A DNA stretch of 64,000 nucleotides from Ptychodera flava (GCF_041260155.1 NC_091932.1:26936746-27000745); one strand, 5' to 3'; positions 47,551 to 61,892 are shown, counted from the stretch's first letter. The notes: generated from the letters alone by a model not told the origin. Numbers and translations: made by a program.

Positions 47551-48230
47551 TTATAATGCTTTTGACTTTTTTATAGCCCAAATCACCTTAGCTAATGAAC
47601 AGTGTATGTATTTATGTTCAAGAGAATCAGGTGTAATACGACACTCAGTATTGAGTGAATATCTCTTCTTCCAATAAAACAAATACTTGTTACATGGCAA
47701 TAATTTGTGTAAAAGTTTCCATTGAAACTCCCGTAATTTCGTTTCTTTCGTAAATTTATATATATTCTTCAAGATCATTTCACGGGACTGGTGGGTTACT
47801 CCAAATTACGAGTACCATTTTCTAAGTTTCTCAACACCTACACAATTCTGTGACATCATATTCAACTACAGGACTTTACAAGTCAATTTTTACCGTGGCA
47901 ATCAACTGTTTCCCATTCCAGATACGACCTTTACAATTTTTCGATGATTTACTTAAAAAGTGGAATTTACTACACCATTTCAAAGTTACATCATCTGTTT
48001 CTTGTGGTGTTGCAACTCGCATTGTACCATGCATTTAAACCCTTCACATAAAAATCGGGAATAACAGATTCTAAAGCTTTGAGTAGAGAATTCCAGAAAA
48101 TATTTGGTTGCATAAGATTACATGTCTGAAGTATATCCATTTCTAAATATTACCATGGTATGGCAGGCCTGGTGCGGCCTTTGCATGAAACCAGTCTCTT
48201 GACCTATACAGGACGTAAAGCATTAACCTG
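47551..48230 (-). pseudogene. L1/Tx1-like LINE C-terminus with zf-RVT-like domain, unit 2, copy A'
   Basis: Counterpart of 14131-14815. The open part is 47551-47778 (75 codons, REFQWKLLHKLLPCNKYLFY). A two-base change near 47806 creates a stop just upstream that copy A lacks. Confidence 0.72.
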
Positions 48231-50073
48231 TTTGTAAAGATTTACACAATTTTCTTTTTTATTTATGTTTTTCCTTTACCCGTTATTGTCTGTTTTTGTG
48301 TACTCTTTATCTGCCGCGGACGTCATACAAGTGAAGTGCATCATGTGGAAAAGTAACTCGAAAAACAAACGTTTGGATTTAAAATATGATGCAAATGAAT
48401 TCTCCAATGTTTTTCAATGGTTATGTAAGAAGACATTGCCTTTCCTTTGTTGTTTATTCTTTGAATAGCAGCGAGTCGAAATGAACAGGTTGTGAACAGG
48501 TTGAGAGTTAAATGGAACAGTACCTTTGTCACGCATACAAATGCAATTGTCAAAATGAAAACAGTCACATAACGGTATTCTTTTTTTAAATCAACTTTAG
48601 CCTATACGGTATGTGATACGGTACACGGCAATGGCCGACGATACATCTTGATCTGACCGTCAGTTTGTAATATAATAAAATTTAACAATGATCTTTTAAG
48701 GGAACACATTGAAATCCATAGTTACACGTATATAAGAATGTTAAAAATACTGTAAAACAGCTCTTAAGTGTTTACTGTAATCTAAATGGAATGGACTATA
48801 ATCCGAGGACAGCTGAACTTATTATCAGGAACATCCTTCTCGGAGATATTAAAATAGAATACTGGAGGTATAACTACCCCATTAGTTCGGGGCAGGAGTC
48901 ACAAGCAAAAGAAAAAACTATTTACCCTAAAAAATTGACGTCAAATTAAACTTAATCAGATAGGCTACCTGGCCCAGACCAATCGGCTGAAAAACTATCA
49001 TCAATCATTTTAAAGGTATGCATTTAGTTATCGAACACAAACTAGAACACTTAACTGACGTCACTCACATTCAGACAAAGTTCCATCCATATGCAGGCAC
49101 TTGCACACATGGGTCATGCCAGGCCTGAAGACCAAGGCAAGTCGACCATCAGCGGACATAGCTTTCACCGTGCTAGCGACAGATAGTATTCAGAGTTATT
49201 TAGAATGTTTACAAATAGATTTATGAAGTAAATGCAACGACACGATCGAAAAAGTAATTCTCATTCTCAGAGATGCCATGGCTTTCAAAATATCGCACAA
49301 GTTTACGACCTTTGCGAGCGCGAAAGATTCTGTTTGATGACACACTCATTGCATGTTTGTGCCCACAACGCTGCCGTCATCGGTCTCTCTGCTGGTGTCA
49401 AATCGTCAATCCCGATCTCCGACGTCAATGTTTTCGTCTTACGGACTTAGATGTTTGAAGTGACACATATCTCGCGCGTGGATACATTCTAATTTATTAC
49501 TTGAAGGAAATTCTGTTTTGAGTGTTGTCTGAGTCAACTAAGGGATTCCACAGCGCTACACACAGTTCGACAGCTTGTGTCTTCGCTACAGCCTTACGCC
49601 ACGCTGCAAGTTTGATTCCGAGCGAGAATTCACTGATTTTTTTGTGCGATGAAAGAAATTTATCGTTGTTAGTCGAATGACTTTATGCTTGTGCCTTCTA
49701 TGTCTCTTTCCCGAAAATTCTACTGTACTCATTTATTCAGTTGAACTTAGGAGCCTTCAGAAATTACAGGGAGGGTGGGCCGGGGGAACAGGAGGGAGGG
49801 GAGAGGGTCACTTTTTAGAAAACAGTTCAAGGGGGAGGGTCACTTTTATAAACCTATCTTAGGGGGAGGGTCACTTTTGACAGAAGCTGTTTTATGGTCA
49901 AAACTTTGATTGTCCGTGTGATATTTCCTGAATAGGAAATCACCAACAAAATAGGTACACATTATCCACAAGTTTCACAAGCAAAGAAGATGCAGTGGTA
50001 TCCTACATTAAACACCTTGAAAGGTTAAAACTGATACAGGGCAAGAGACAAAAAACATGCAAAAGGTGGAAAA

Positions 50074-50590
50074 GTGTATATTAATTATCAAATGTACATA
50101 AATGCAAAGATATTGTCAGTTTTATATTGGAAAAATATTGTGCATAGTTCTCTCATAGACTTCCATAAACAGTAAATCAACTTTTCAGTGAAATTCCAAA
50201 ATCAAATTTCTTTCACAACCATGGACATATACCACTCTAGTTTAATCAAAAGCATTCATATAAATAATCAAGCGCACATACATGCACAGATTTACCTAGT
50301 TTTTATATTGGAAATAAATTATTTATAGTTTCATCACAGACCGCCATGCATAGTGAATTTAACATTTCGGTAAAATTCCAAAATCATATTTCTTGAACAA
50401 CCATGGACTTGTAACCACTCTACGTTAATCAAACACAATAATGTAAATAATCAAGCATACATAAATGCAAAGATTTATCTAATTTTGTACTGAAAAAAAA
50501 TATAGTTTCATCACAGACCACCATGCATAGTGAATTAACATTTCAGTGAAATTCCAAAATCAAATTTATTACACAACCATAGACATGTAA
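50074..50590 (+). repeat. Three ~178-bp tandem units, copy A'
   Basis: Counterpart of 16654-17165 with small indels. Confidence 0.7.
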
Positions 50591-50811
50591 TAGAACTGGA
50601 GGTATAACTACCCCATTTAGTTCGGGGCAGGAGTCACAAGCAAAACAAAAAACTATTTACCGTAAAAAATTGACGTTAAATTAAACTTCATCAGATAGGC
50701 TATGCAGGCCAAGATCAATTCGCTGAAAAATCATCATCAATTATTTTAAAGGTTTGTGTGTAGTTATTGAACACAAATTTATTTTTTTATTTTATTTGGC
50801 TTTATTTAATT

Positions 50812-51475
50812 AGGGTAGCCTGGTAAACTCTAGAGAGAGTTTATCTCCCCCAGGGCCCTCGACCTTACAACAAATATATACAAAACCACAAAAACAATTT
50901 TCAAGAGTGAAAATACAAATGACCACATATAACAACTGCCACATTTAACAAGAAAGGCAAGAAAAACTTAAAATTCTGCCCAATATTATTGTAAATAAAT
51001 TCTTTTAAAAGAGACAAGTGTCTCAGAAGATTTGACTTCTGTTTTCAACTTATTCCATTCCATAGCTCCCTGTACTGATCATGTGTTTTTAAAAACATTC
51101 AATTTGGCTCTAGGGATATAAAGCTTATTTTGGGAGCTAGCTCTGGTCACACGGCTATGACACTGACAGACATATTGGAACATTTCCGTCATATACAATG
51201 GGGCTATACCTTTCAAGGATTTAAAAACTAAACACATATTTTTGTATAAAATTATATCAGGTAAAGGCATAATATGTAATGATCTAAAAAGTCCATTGGT
51301 CGGATAATTATACTAAGTGCCCATCATAACACGCACAGCGCGTTTCTGTAATTTGAATAACTTGTTTATATTTGCACTAGTTCCCCAGGCACTACAACAA
51401 TAGTCCAAATGGGGAAATATATATGCATTATAATATGTTCGTCTAGTACTTAAAGAGGCACTCCCATTTGGTAAC
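50812..51475 (-). pseudogene. CR1/Jockey-type LINE C-terminal fragment, copy A'
   Basis: Counterpart of 17385-18045. The open stretch 51079-51270 carries MPLPDIILYKNMCLVFKSLK and LYIPRAKLNVFKNT. Confidence 0.78.
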
Positions 51476-51489
51476 ATTTTTAAAACACA

Positions 51490-52500
51490 TTTTTTTTAAT
51501 GCCAACGGTCGATATTTGACGTGGCGACTGCGCGCGGATCGTGAGATATCGTAAAAAACATGTCATTTCCCGAGCATATTTTTCACATCCCGAGGTTTTA
51601 CGATCGTTTCTGATTATGACGCAAAACCCCCCGAAGGTTTGTTGTTTTGCTGATTGACGATATTCTAGGGAGTCCATAAGTTCGAACGACGCAATTTTAC
51701 CTCCCAATGCGAAGGCTTTATATACAGCATTAGTAATGGTAGATTGGCATCCGCCGCTGTGGTAGCGGCACCACTCCTGAAGCTGTGGGTGGCAAAATGA
51801 TGAGCGTTGTCTATCCCAGCTCTGCTTAGCAGGTCACGAAGATGGACAGTCAGGGCGTGTCGTGTGAGCCACGCTCCATTGTTAAATTGGAATACTGGCA
51901 TCTCCGCTACCGCGGCATGGAAACGTCTATATTTAGTATAAGCCCGCAGTGCACAAATTCCTGTGTTCGTGGGTGCAATCCTGATGTGCTGTCCCGTCGA
52001 TATGGGTCGGTCTTCGATGCCTTAAGTGAAATTTCTAGGTCTTCAGATATTGTCACATTGCGAGCCAGAAGTGTGCATGTTTTGTCGAAGTCATGGCTCC
52101 CTGGTGCTGTGAATTCACTGACACGGAGAAAGCCGAAGAAAGCCATGGTGAAGGCAGACCATAGCATTAGCTTGTCATGGTTACATAGAGACGCGTGCGC
52201 CCGAAAGCCTTCTTTTAGTCTCACAAGTATGTCGATGGTCATGGGCAGTCTGGTGCGTTTTTGGTCTCCTAAGCTCTGGTGTATGCCTTGCATTGTACGT
52301 TGTAACCGTATGTGATTGCTGATGTCGTCTTTGAAGCCCATTTTGGTGTGCAGGTGAATTATGACTGTGAGGTAGACCCTGATTGTGGTAAACTTGAGTT
52401 TGACTGACCAACCTGGTATGTTTTCCTTGTGGAGCCTGCAATGCTGTTATGTATAAAGGCCTTGACATGTGACTCTAGTTTGAGGACAGCAGAATTTCCG
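51490..52500 (-). pseudogene. DIRS-like tyrosine recombinase, copy A'
   Basis: Open parts are 52341-51907 (FFGFLRVSEF, LKASKTDPYRR) and 51901-51665. The second shows box II HFATHSFRSGAAT with the His-x-x-Arg pair that is disrupted in copy A. A 1-base deletion near 51993 splits the two ORFs. The Tyr-bearing C-terminus is out of frame. Confidence 0.87.
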
Positions 52501-52559
52501 GTTAGAGGTGACTTGGAACGCTGAATGGGTCTTGGTCTGCCATTGGTGCGAGCTGCCTG

Positions 52560-54080
52560 AATTTCCTCATCTGCAAACGAGAAAGTGAATCAGCTATTGT
52601 GTTATCTGTGCCTCTTATGTGAGCAAGCATGATATGAAAGTTCCTTTGGCGGCTGCGAAGAAGATAGCTCTGATCAAAAACGCATTATTCGTGGGCAGCG
52701 CGATGAGCCTTCTTTCCAGATGCTGACCACTGATGTATTATCGCAATGGAAGTGAATTCTCCGACCATGCCACAATTGGCCCCAAATTGAACAGGCCAGC
52801 ATGATTGGGTACATCTCTTGCCATTCAATTGAAGCACTGAAGTCGTCAGGCCAGGTGAGATGGAACCAATGACCTTTGTAGTATGCACCACAGCCGATTG
52901 ACCCAGCGGCATCTGTGAACAGTTCGAGGTCTGAGGATGCAGACCACTCTGTATCAAGGAAGGATGCTGAGCCATTCCAAGTGGGAAGAATATCGAGCCA
53001 CTATTGGACATCGAGGCGGAAGTCATCTGACAGGGTGATGATGTCATTGGTGCATTTGACGGTCGTGCTGAGATCCATCATACGGCGTATGAAGATTCTG
53101 CCAGCTGGAATACATTTGCATGCAAAGGAGAGAGTTCCTATTAAAGATAGAAGTTGGCGTTTCGTGCAGCTTTGTTGCTGTATCCATGTTGGCAAGGCTT
53201 GAATCAGATCGGTGAGCTTGTTATTAGGAAGTCGCATGACCATTTTGATTGTGTCGAGTTCGATGCCCAGGAAAATGATGATCGGTGATGGGCCTTCGAT
53301 CTTCTCCGGGGCGGTTGGGACGCCAAGGTCGTGACAGACTGATACCATTGTGTTTAAGAGTTGCTGGCATTTATCGGGGCGTGGAGGTCCTGCGCCGAAG
53401 TAGTCATCAAGATAGTGTAGTAGATCTTCAGTATCAGCTCTCCGGCTGATGATCCAGTGGATGGCATCTGCTATGTGATCGAACAGGAAAGGTGCCGATC
53501 TTAGACCGAATGGCAGAACTCGGTCAAAGAAGTAGTGATCCAACCATTTGAAGCCAAGCAGGTGCCAGTCTTCTTTTCGGACAGGACAGAGGCGGAAGGC
53601 ATACCTGATGTCGACCTTTGTCATTAAAGTTCCTTTGCCGTACTTCTGTATTATTGCAACAGCATTGTCGACCCTGCCGTAGGAGAGCGTATAGTCTTCT
53701 TTACAGATGTGGGTGTTGACACTGTCTGTGTTAGGTCGGGATAAGTCCATAATAATACGATGTCCCCCAGACTTTTTTATGTCGAAGGCCGAGGGAGTTG
53801 ATGACAAAGTCTGGAAGTAGGGGGGGGCTGGTGAAAGGTCCTACTGTGTGGCCAAGCGAGACTTCTTTTAGGATTACTTTGGTGACGATGTCTGGGTTGC
53901 TGAGTGCCGACCGTACATTTGGTGTGAAACGGGAGTGATGGTGACCTTTGAATCCCAGGTTTGCACCATGGCTGATACTTTGCAAGACAGATGAAACGAA
54001 TTCCTTGTCGGGGTGGTGGTGTAGTTCTGCTGCAAATGTATGGAGCTGCAGTGGGGTTGTTGGTTGGAGTGACACGGTCA
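52560..54080 (-). pseudogene. DIRS-like RT-RNase H, copy A'
   Basis: RT ORF 53807-53001 with YLDDYF and FGLRSAPF motifs identical to copy A; RNase H follows the same TAG stop. The upstream ORF 54120-53731 begins in the nested element's TIR (MKNSEPIGSPVA) and runs in frame into the pol N-terminal region (TPLQLHTFAAELHHHPDKE, SISHGANLGFKG) because a C is missing from the target duplication here. Confidence 0.9.
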
Positions 54081-54087
54081 GCCTGGC

Positions 54088-56863
54088 CACAGGCGACCCA
54101 ATAGGTTCTGAGTTTTTCACACTGTTTTCTCTATCATTTTCTCTTCTTTCTTCATGCTCTGAATGATCGGAATAAATAAAATAAATGGTTTATATAACCT
54201 AACCTAGCCTCTGTGACTCTTTATTTATTTACACTCCATTACAAGGACGTATATCTCTCATACACACATGCTGTAATTAATTAGTCAACACAACTAATTA
54301 TGTTAATCCGTGGACTTATCAGGGATTTTACGGGTTGGTCAACATCGCGAAAGATAGGAATGGTTACTAAAACGGGAAGGTAAGAAGCTCTCCTGAAATG
54401 TGTCCAGAAATTACCAAATTGCGGCCAGTCATGACCATTTATCCAAAATCTACTGCAGCCAATGTATTTCGATGGCCAAGGAGAGCCAGCTACGCTAATT
54501 CAAACGTTTAAATGGTCGCGAACAGTGCAAACCCTGCCAGTGCCTTGCCTGCAGTTCATGGCATGAGGACGTCCGTAAAGCAGGAAGTCGGAAGTTGAAA
54601 CCTTTGACCTTTACGTTGTTTATATGTGGGCAAACTTGTAAACATATTTCCCAGGGACAAGTCTGATTTTGACTAGGGTCAGAGTTCGTGTGGTTAAGCG
54701 TGGTTCTCTCAATTGGGTGGTGTTGCTTAGGACGTTTTATCTGCCCGCCGTCCGTGGGTGTACGGACGGTGGTCTGCCTTTCAGTTTAGCTGCGCGTTCT
54801 CGATAATTTTGCTGTATTTTTTCTCACAAACAATTGAAATTCGTTTAAGTTTTAAGAAACATTAATTTTTATATGAGGAATATTCTAGCTCGTATCTAGA
54901 CGATTTTCTTTGATACAGTTTTTTATATGGTTTGGAGAACTCTTTGGGGCGGCGTCAGATAACAAGTGGAATGAGACAACAACATTACGTTCATGTAAGG
55001 AAATCATATAGCAAGTACTTCTTGCGCTGGTGCAAACTCTACGAAATATTATGATATCAAAGATGTTTTCCATGATAGTTTACAAGGTTTTTGTCTAAAT
55101 TCGCGGAAATCATCAAGAATAATCTAAAAAATACTACACGTAATTATGACTACATTTTGTATGTGTAGAGGTGTTGTTTGCCGTTCCGAACGTATATGTT
55201 CTACACGTACGCGACGTATGGGTATCACTGATCAGCTGATGATGGAACGTAATTACGTGTAACTAAACTTCTCCGTAACGATATGTTACCGGCAGACATG
55301 GAGATAATAGCGAGTGAATAGAAATGACGGTGACTGGTTTAAAAAATTCACAGTGCTGGTAAAAATTCTCACAGGCTTCTTAACGTAGTGGCCGACATCA
55401 TCGGTGATGTCAGTTTGTGTTTCGATGTTGCGAGGTCACCGCTCAGGTGACTTTAGTGACGGGCTGCTCTGAGCCTCGTCAATCGCTTGTACACCAGAAA
55501 AAGAACGGTCTGCGAGTAGTCATGTCGAAAAAAGCTGGAAAAACTGCGATAGTTTGGTGATTTTTGAGCGGATTTCTGGTAGTGGTAGGCCCCTAATAAC
55601 CATGTTGTCGATGAGTGTTGGCAATTTGGTTGGAAAATTTTCGAAATATCGACAAACAAAGTTGCGACAAGCGTGCTGTCGGCAGAACATGGACGTTCCC
55701 ATGGCTGTGGTGGTGACGTTAAAGTGAAAACCAGCCATAAAAGGCAGAAATCCCGTCCGAAAACACCACAGCTATGGACCCAAAGCTAGCCTAACAGTAC
55801 AAACGAAGTTTTATAGCCCGTGCGCCGCTTCTTTCTGGAATTTTGCTAACAGCATAAGGCACGATTGAAAATCGATGAATTCCTTAGACTAGTAGCGACC
55901 ATGGAGCTAGAAACTAGCTCCATGTAGCGACCAACTCTCTTTTATTATGCGAAAAAAAGAAACCGGCGACTCTTTGACGCCGTACAGTCATTCTAGTCAT
56001 GAGCTTGGTTGCTACCGTATACCAGAAAACAACCGACTTTAACGTCAAAGGCCTATTGCTGCTACGTACTTTGAGACAGAAAATAACGATATGTTAGCGG
56101 TAGACATGGAGTTATAGCGAGTGCAGAGAAATGAAGGTGACTGGTTTAAAAAATTCACAGTGCTGGCCAAAATTCTCCAGTGTGTGCTCCTGCTAATGTG
56201 TCACCACTGTGCCTTGAATCACGACGCGGTTTGTAAATTATACTCGGTATATACACTCGCAGAAAACGACGACGTGAAGCATACATCTATATAATTTTGT
56301 TGAAAAACTCATGAAACGGCAACTCCGGCGATCTTTTTCTGCTTGGTCGGTCGATACTTTCTGGTGGCATTTGTTACACGGAGCAGGACCATGTCTGCTT
56401 AGTTATGTTAGAATTTGGCGCTTGGCAACGAAAAGCATGCGCGTTTCCAGCGTTCTTTTCGATCTAACTTCCCGTTTATTTTTGAATAATGAGCAGTGTT
56501 TGTTTGCGCATATCATGAATATATAAGCGTCCACTAGGTTTACGGACGTCCTCAGGACATGTTTCCCTAGATCTTCATACCTTCTCCTTTTCATTAACAT
56601 CACTATCTTTCCGATGTTGACCAACCCCTGATAAGTCCACGGATTAGCATAATTAGTTGTGTTGACTAATTAATTACAGCATGTGTGTATGAGAGATATA
56701 CGTCCTTGTAATGGAGTGTAAAATAAATAAAGAGTCACAGAGGCTAGGTTAGGTTATATAAACCATTTATTTTATTTATTCCGATCATTCAGAGCATGAA
56801 GAAAGAAGAGAAAATGATAGAGAAAACAGTGTGAAAAACTCAGAACCTATTGGGTCGCCTGTG
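54088..56863. mobile_element. Nested TIR transposon inside DIRS, copy A'
   Basis: Same element as 20660-23426. The left flanking duplication reads CCTGGC (one C lost); the right one is CCCTGGC at 56864-56870. It carries a 14-bp segment (about 55965-55978) absent from copy A. Confidence 0.85.
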
Positions 56864-58300
56864 CCCTGGCTTGCATGTTATGCCCTCGAAAGGGCTGTGG
56901 TGGAAAGGGCTGGTCTTGCTGTTGTTTTGAACCAGATTTTTGGTGGGATGATGCACCATGGTCAGTGGCAGAGCAAATGGAACATGTGTGAATGCGACCA
57001 TGTGCACATGGACTTTTGCAGTTTCCTCGGTTGAACTGTCGACATACCTGGGTGCTTGTTGTTGGCGCAATGTTGTTGTGTAGCTGTAGGCGTGGCATGG
57101 AGTTGTCCCAGTAATATTGGTTGCGTGAGGCAGCATTGGTGTGACATTCAGATTTTAAGTGACCTCATTGGCCGCAGGCGAAGCATTTTGGAATCAGCAG
57201 ATGTGGATGCTGCTGAAAGCATGTAAAGTCTAGTTTATGGTCTGGTACACTCCAAATGTGCTGGTCAGGATATCTGGCCTTGTTAAGACGGAAGGCTTTA
57301 TCGTACCCTAACCATGCCTCAGGCTTGTAGATCTCAGCCTTGGATGCTATTAATTTGTAGTAACCGCATAGGTCGACGGCTTCGTGAGGGAAGAAGTATA
57401 AACTGTAGGCTTGGAATGTTGCAAAGTACTGTGACCATGACTCAAAACTGTCATATTCTTCCGTTTTATGTGGGTTGTGAAGGTGGCCACGCCAGGAGTG
57501 TCCGGGTCGAAGGAGACTTGCGTTTTGGTGGTCTGAGTAGAGGATGGGAGGAGGGTGTCGGGGTGTAAATCAGCTAGTTCAATGAACTTACCAGGGTTGG
57601 CGAGTGCTGTTAGTGTTGACTGGTCGACGTACAGAAGGTTCAGGTGTGATGGTGGAATTGGTGTGGACTTTTGTACTGGCGGTGGTTGTACGTTGGCGGT
57701 GATGACGTTGAGTTCACTCGGAACATTGTTAACCATGGAGGCCGCCATGTTTGTGCTGGCGCTGCCAACGGCCTGCTGGTTGACTTCCTGTTGATGAAAC
57801 GTGGCAGAAGCTGGATCAAGTGTGGTCTGGTAGTGAGTGTGTCGATGACGTCGTCGTTAATCCGGCGGCGAAGAGTCATCGTTGGTTTGATATGCTGCCA
57901 AAAGTGATTGGTTGCGTTGAGTTGGTGAGATGTGCCGATTAGTTCAGGCAGTAATACCTCTTGGTGGGCGTTGATGGCCTGGCCCGTCGTGTGTCGAGTG
58001 AACGCATCGGTGGTATGGTTTGAACTTGGAGGAAGTGGTGTTACCGGATCCGACGCAGATGACGTCCTTGGCGGTTGACCCCTGCGTAGCCTGCAGTGAC
58101 GCTACCGCGGCGGCGATTTCAGACTGGATGAGTTGGCTGATGTATTCGGGAAGGGTTGCACCATCATTGTTATTCGGAGTGGATCGACGTCGAGACTGTC
58201 GTGAAGCCTGAGTCTTCTTGGCCTTCGGGGTTGTAACGAAGCGTGCAGGTACACGCTTGGTGTGAGAGGACGGACGGCGAGAGTTTTTAGTTTTGCCCAT
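56847..58300 (-). pseudogene. DIRS-like gag, copy A'
   Basis: Starts MGKTKNSRR at 58300. Same central block, zinc knuckle with TGA (57165-57167) and Cys-rich cluster as copy A. Near 57995 it has a two-base difference from copy A that changes the frame of the N-terminal ORF end. Confidence 0.8.
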
Positions 58301-58903
58301 GCTGCCTTTGAAGGTGAGGAATGCAGCGAAACAAAGACACTGGCAGTGTGGAACTTGGAGCGAGTTCAGAAAGCAAAGCTCAGTGTGGCAGCTAGCACGT
58401 GAATGCTCAGTTTTGGAATGAACGACAACAGGAAACCTCGGTGAAGGTCACGGTTGAATACATTTGCATTTAATAAAGCGTAAGGGATTAGTGACTATGA
58501 TTCAATGTCCACTGTAAAAGTGCAAAGCTGAAACATAAACACGGCAAAAGGACGCTGGTGAAGCCACACAAAAAAATGACATGTGTAAAGCGTCCCTTCC
58601 TTCATTAATACAGATTACATAGCTAGGAAAAATGTAATCATTATACTAACAGTGATGCTGAATGATCAGCAAACTAGAACACTTACTGTATAAATTTTTG
58701 AATGCACTTACAGTGGTCAGTAAGAATTAGGTGTTCAGAATTAGAACATACAGTATTTATATTTAGAACGCATTACCATTGTTCAAAGATTGCATGAAAT
58801 AGAACACTATTTACGCATCAGCATACTGTAATAAGTTTTGAACACAAGCTAGGCGCATGTGCAGACCAATAGAATAGAATATATGTGTTCTGGAAAGCAG
58901 AAT

Positions 58904-59032
<129 letters not shown>

Positions 59033-59466
59033 AGATAATATCAAATGCTGTTTCCAATACAGAAAAACATACAATACCAATACAGCATATAAGATCGTTA
59101 GCATGGTTCACTGAAAAGTTTAATATCACTCAGTTCACCAATGCAGCCTTAGACTGTCAAGCCTTAGGACATGTCTTAAGAAGACAATTATTTAAACTTT
59201 CACATCTGTTAACATTTAGGGTATGTGGCACATCTTTGCTCAAGATATCACCCATTCCAACTTTTCCCCACAAAGAAACTTGCCAGCTTTGGATTGTAAC
59301 ACATACATAATACTATTGTTCTCGATATTTATCTACAAACGTTAGATCAGCCAAATGTTTTGACATCTTTGACGAACGCGTGTGTGATTGGCTAAAATGG
59401 CTGTTCTGAGCATTTTTAGTTACCCCTAGGCCTATGTACTGGTCAGACATCATGTTGCCCAGTAGT

Positions 59467-59524
59467 TCTAAACATAGACAGTAGAGGGGGAAGTCCCCCT
59501 CTACTGTTTATGTTCTGAACTAAA
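59467..59524. repeat. 58-bp palindrome, copy A'
   Basis: Same sequence as 26036-26093. Confidence 0.8.
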
Positions 59525-60295
59525 CTACGAAAAGCTGTTAAAAGCTGTTAAAAGCTGAGACGCCATGCCGAGATCCTGCTCACGAGTTCTAATATAGGCG
59601 TAGATTTAGACCACACGCTACAAGACGGCAAACCTAAGAACTTTCCTTGTGGACGTCATTTTGTTCACTTGTACTTTTAGCATGAGGTACCAACTTGTGC
59701 GTGGTGTTAGTATTTTACTGTTAACTGGAATAATCGCCACGGCCAATCAAAACTTTATATAAAACAGCCAAACAAAGTATATAATATACACTGACAATGT
59801 ATACAATATCATACACAAAACGCTATCAACGAAGATATGAACGGTGTGTTGAGTTGCTTTTCCTTTATTACATAACAATAAATACGATAAATGAAATGTG
59901 GTGCCTTGTGTCTACATATTTCACATAACTGAACTGAAACGGTCGATGTAACACAGATGTAGTAACAAATGATTCTCCATCAAAACAAGATTTCAAGAGA
60001 AATTGAAACAAAATGACATCAATAATACACGAGGGCTGTTCAGCACACATTTATAATATGCAATTGGATTAGTTCCAATTGGTTTATATATTCTTTTTGT
60101 TCAGCTATATGGGAATTAAAAGGGAAAAGGTTCCAGTCTGCGTATCCTTAAAAAACAACCAGATATGAACTGAATATGCTCACGTGTTTTACAACAGGTT
60201 CATTAATAGTTGTACGCTTCACAGAATAATGAGATATATGTTATCACTATATGTAGCAGTTTTATTTCAACTTCCCACAGTACTCTCAGAGTTTA

Positions 60296-61520
60296 ATCAC
60301 TAACTACAAAACTTTATTTAATATGCAAATGAGCTGTTCATTAATTTGACACTGCTCAATAATTCATGACACAATTAGATATCCATCAGATCAACATTTG
60401 TAGCACGTTTTATTGAATTTAATGCTGTAATTTTAGAGTAATGTCACTAATTACAAAGTTCATTAATATGCAAATAAACCCTAAATTAACTTGACACTGT
60501 TCAATGATTCATAGCACAGTTAAATATTTATCAAATCAATATCTGTAGCACGTTTCACAAAATTTTGGTGCCGAAATTTCAGAGTTATATACCTAATTAC
60601 AAAGTTTATCAAATATGCAAATGAACCCTTAATTAACTTTACACTACTAAATGCTTTACAATACAGTAAGATATCTGTTGTATCAGTATGTGCATGTGAG
60701 CAGTTTTCATCACATTTGATGCAGTAATTTCGGAGTCATATGACTAATTATAAGACTTCATGAAATATGCAAATGAGCTAATTATTAACTTGACACTGCT
60801 CAATGCTTCTCACTACAATTGGATATTTATCAGATCAACATCTGTAGCAAGTTTCATCACATTTAACGCTGTAATTTTGGAGTAATATCACTAATTACAA
60901 AGTTCATTAAATATGCAAATGAACCCTTAATTAACTTCACACAACTAAATGCTCTACACAACAATTAGATATCTGTCAGATCAGTATCTGCAGCAGATTT
61001 CATCACATTTGGTGCAGTTATTTTGGAGTTATATGACTAATTACAAAACTTCATAAAATATGCAAATGACCTATTTGTTAACTTGACACTGCCAAATGCT
61101 TCTCAGTACAATTAGATATTTATCAAAACAATATCTGTACCCAATTTCACTGACTTGGGTTCCGTAATTTCAGAGTTATATACCTAATTACAAAGTTCAT
61201 TAAATATGCAAATCAGCCCTTAATTAATTTCACACTGTTAAATGCTTTACACTACAGTTAGATATCAGTCGGATCAGTATCTGCAGCAGATTTCATCACA
61301 TTTGGTGAAGTTGTATTAGAGTTATATGACTAATTACAAACCTTCATAAAATATGCAAATGAGCTATTTATTAACTTGACACTGCCTAATACTTCTAAGT
61401 ATAATTTGATATATATTAGATCAATATTTGTTGCAAGTATCATCAAGTTTGGTGCTGGAATTTCAGAGTTATCTCACTAATAACAAAACTTCATTTAATA
61501 TGCAAATGAGAAGATAATTG
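60296..61520 (+). repeat. Satellite 1 (~147-bp units), copy A'
   Basis: Counterpart of 26870-28090, with more base differences from copy A than the flanks show (for example around 60690-60960), as expected in an array. Confidence 0.9.
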
Positions 61521-61791
61521 ACATGACACTCACATTATCATCATAATGTTCTTAGATTGTCATCTGTGAAAAGTTTCATGAAATTTTGTGCAGTATTTAT
61601 TTATATATGTCTACACTGTCATTACCGTCTTCATAGGGAAACCATTGTACGGAAAAAAACGAGATTGCATAACTTCATTAATATGCAAGCCACATAAGAT
61701 AAAAATCTAATCAGATCTTGCAAGTAGCATATGGTACCTGTGTACCAAATCTGACTTGAATCCATTCAGGTGTTTTTCAGTTATCGTGTAA

Positions 61792-61792
<1 letters not shown>

Positions 61793-61869
<77 letters not shown>

Positions 61870-61892
61870 CAGACAGACAGACAGACAGACAT
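61793..61892 (+). repeat. CAGA-CA-CAGA microsatellite, copy A'
   Basis: Counterpart of 28358-28460 with a CAACAGA interruption and changed counts. Confidence 0.95.

Larger units (their letters stand above)
45148..49126 (+). repeat. Tandem duplication units, copy A'
   Basis: Units 45148-46991 and 46992-49126, matching the pair at 11710-15708. The first unit lacks about 14 bp near 45290 (TTTCACTCTGACAGTG region) that copy A has. Confidence 0.85.
51476..58430 (-). mobile_element. DIRS-like retrotransposon split by TIR element, copy A'
   Basis: Same order as copy A: gag (58300-56847), nested element (54088-56863), RT-RNase H (about 54080-52560), recombinase (about 52500-51490). Shared defects are the TAG after the RT and the TGA in the gag zinc knuckle (57165-57167). 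Confidence 0.85.
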
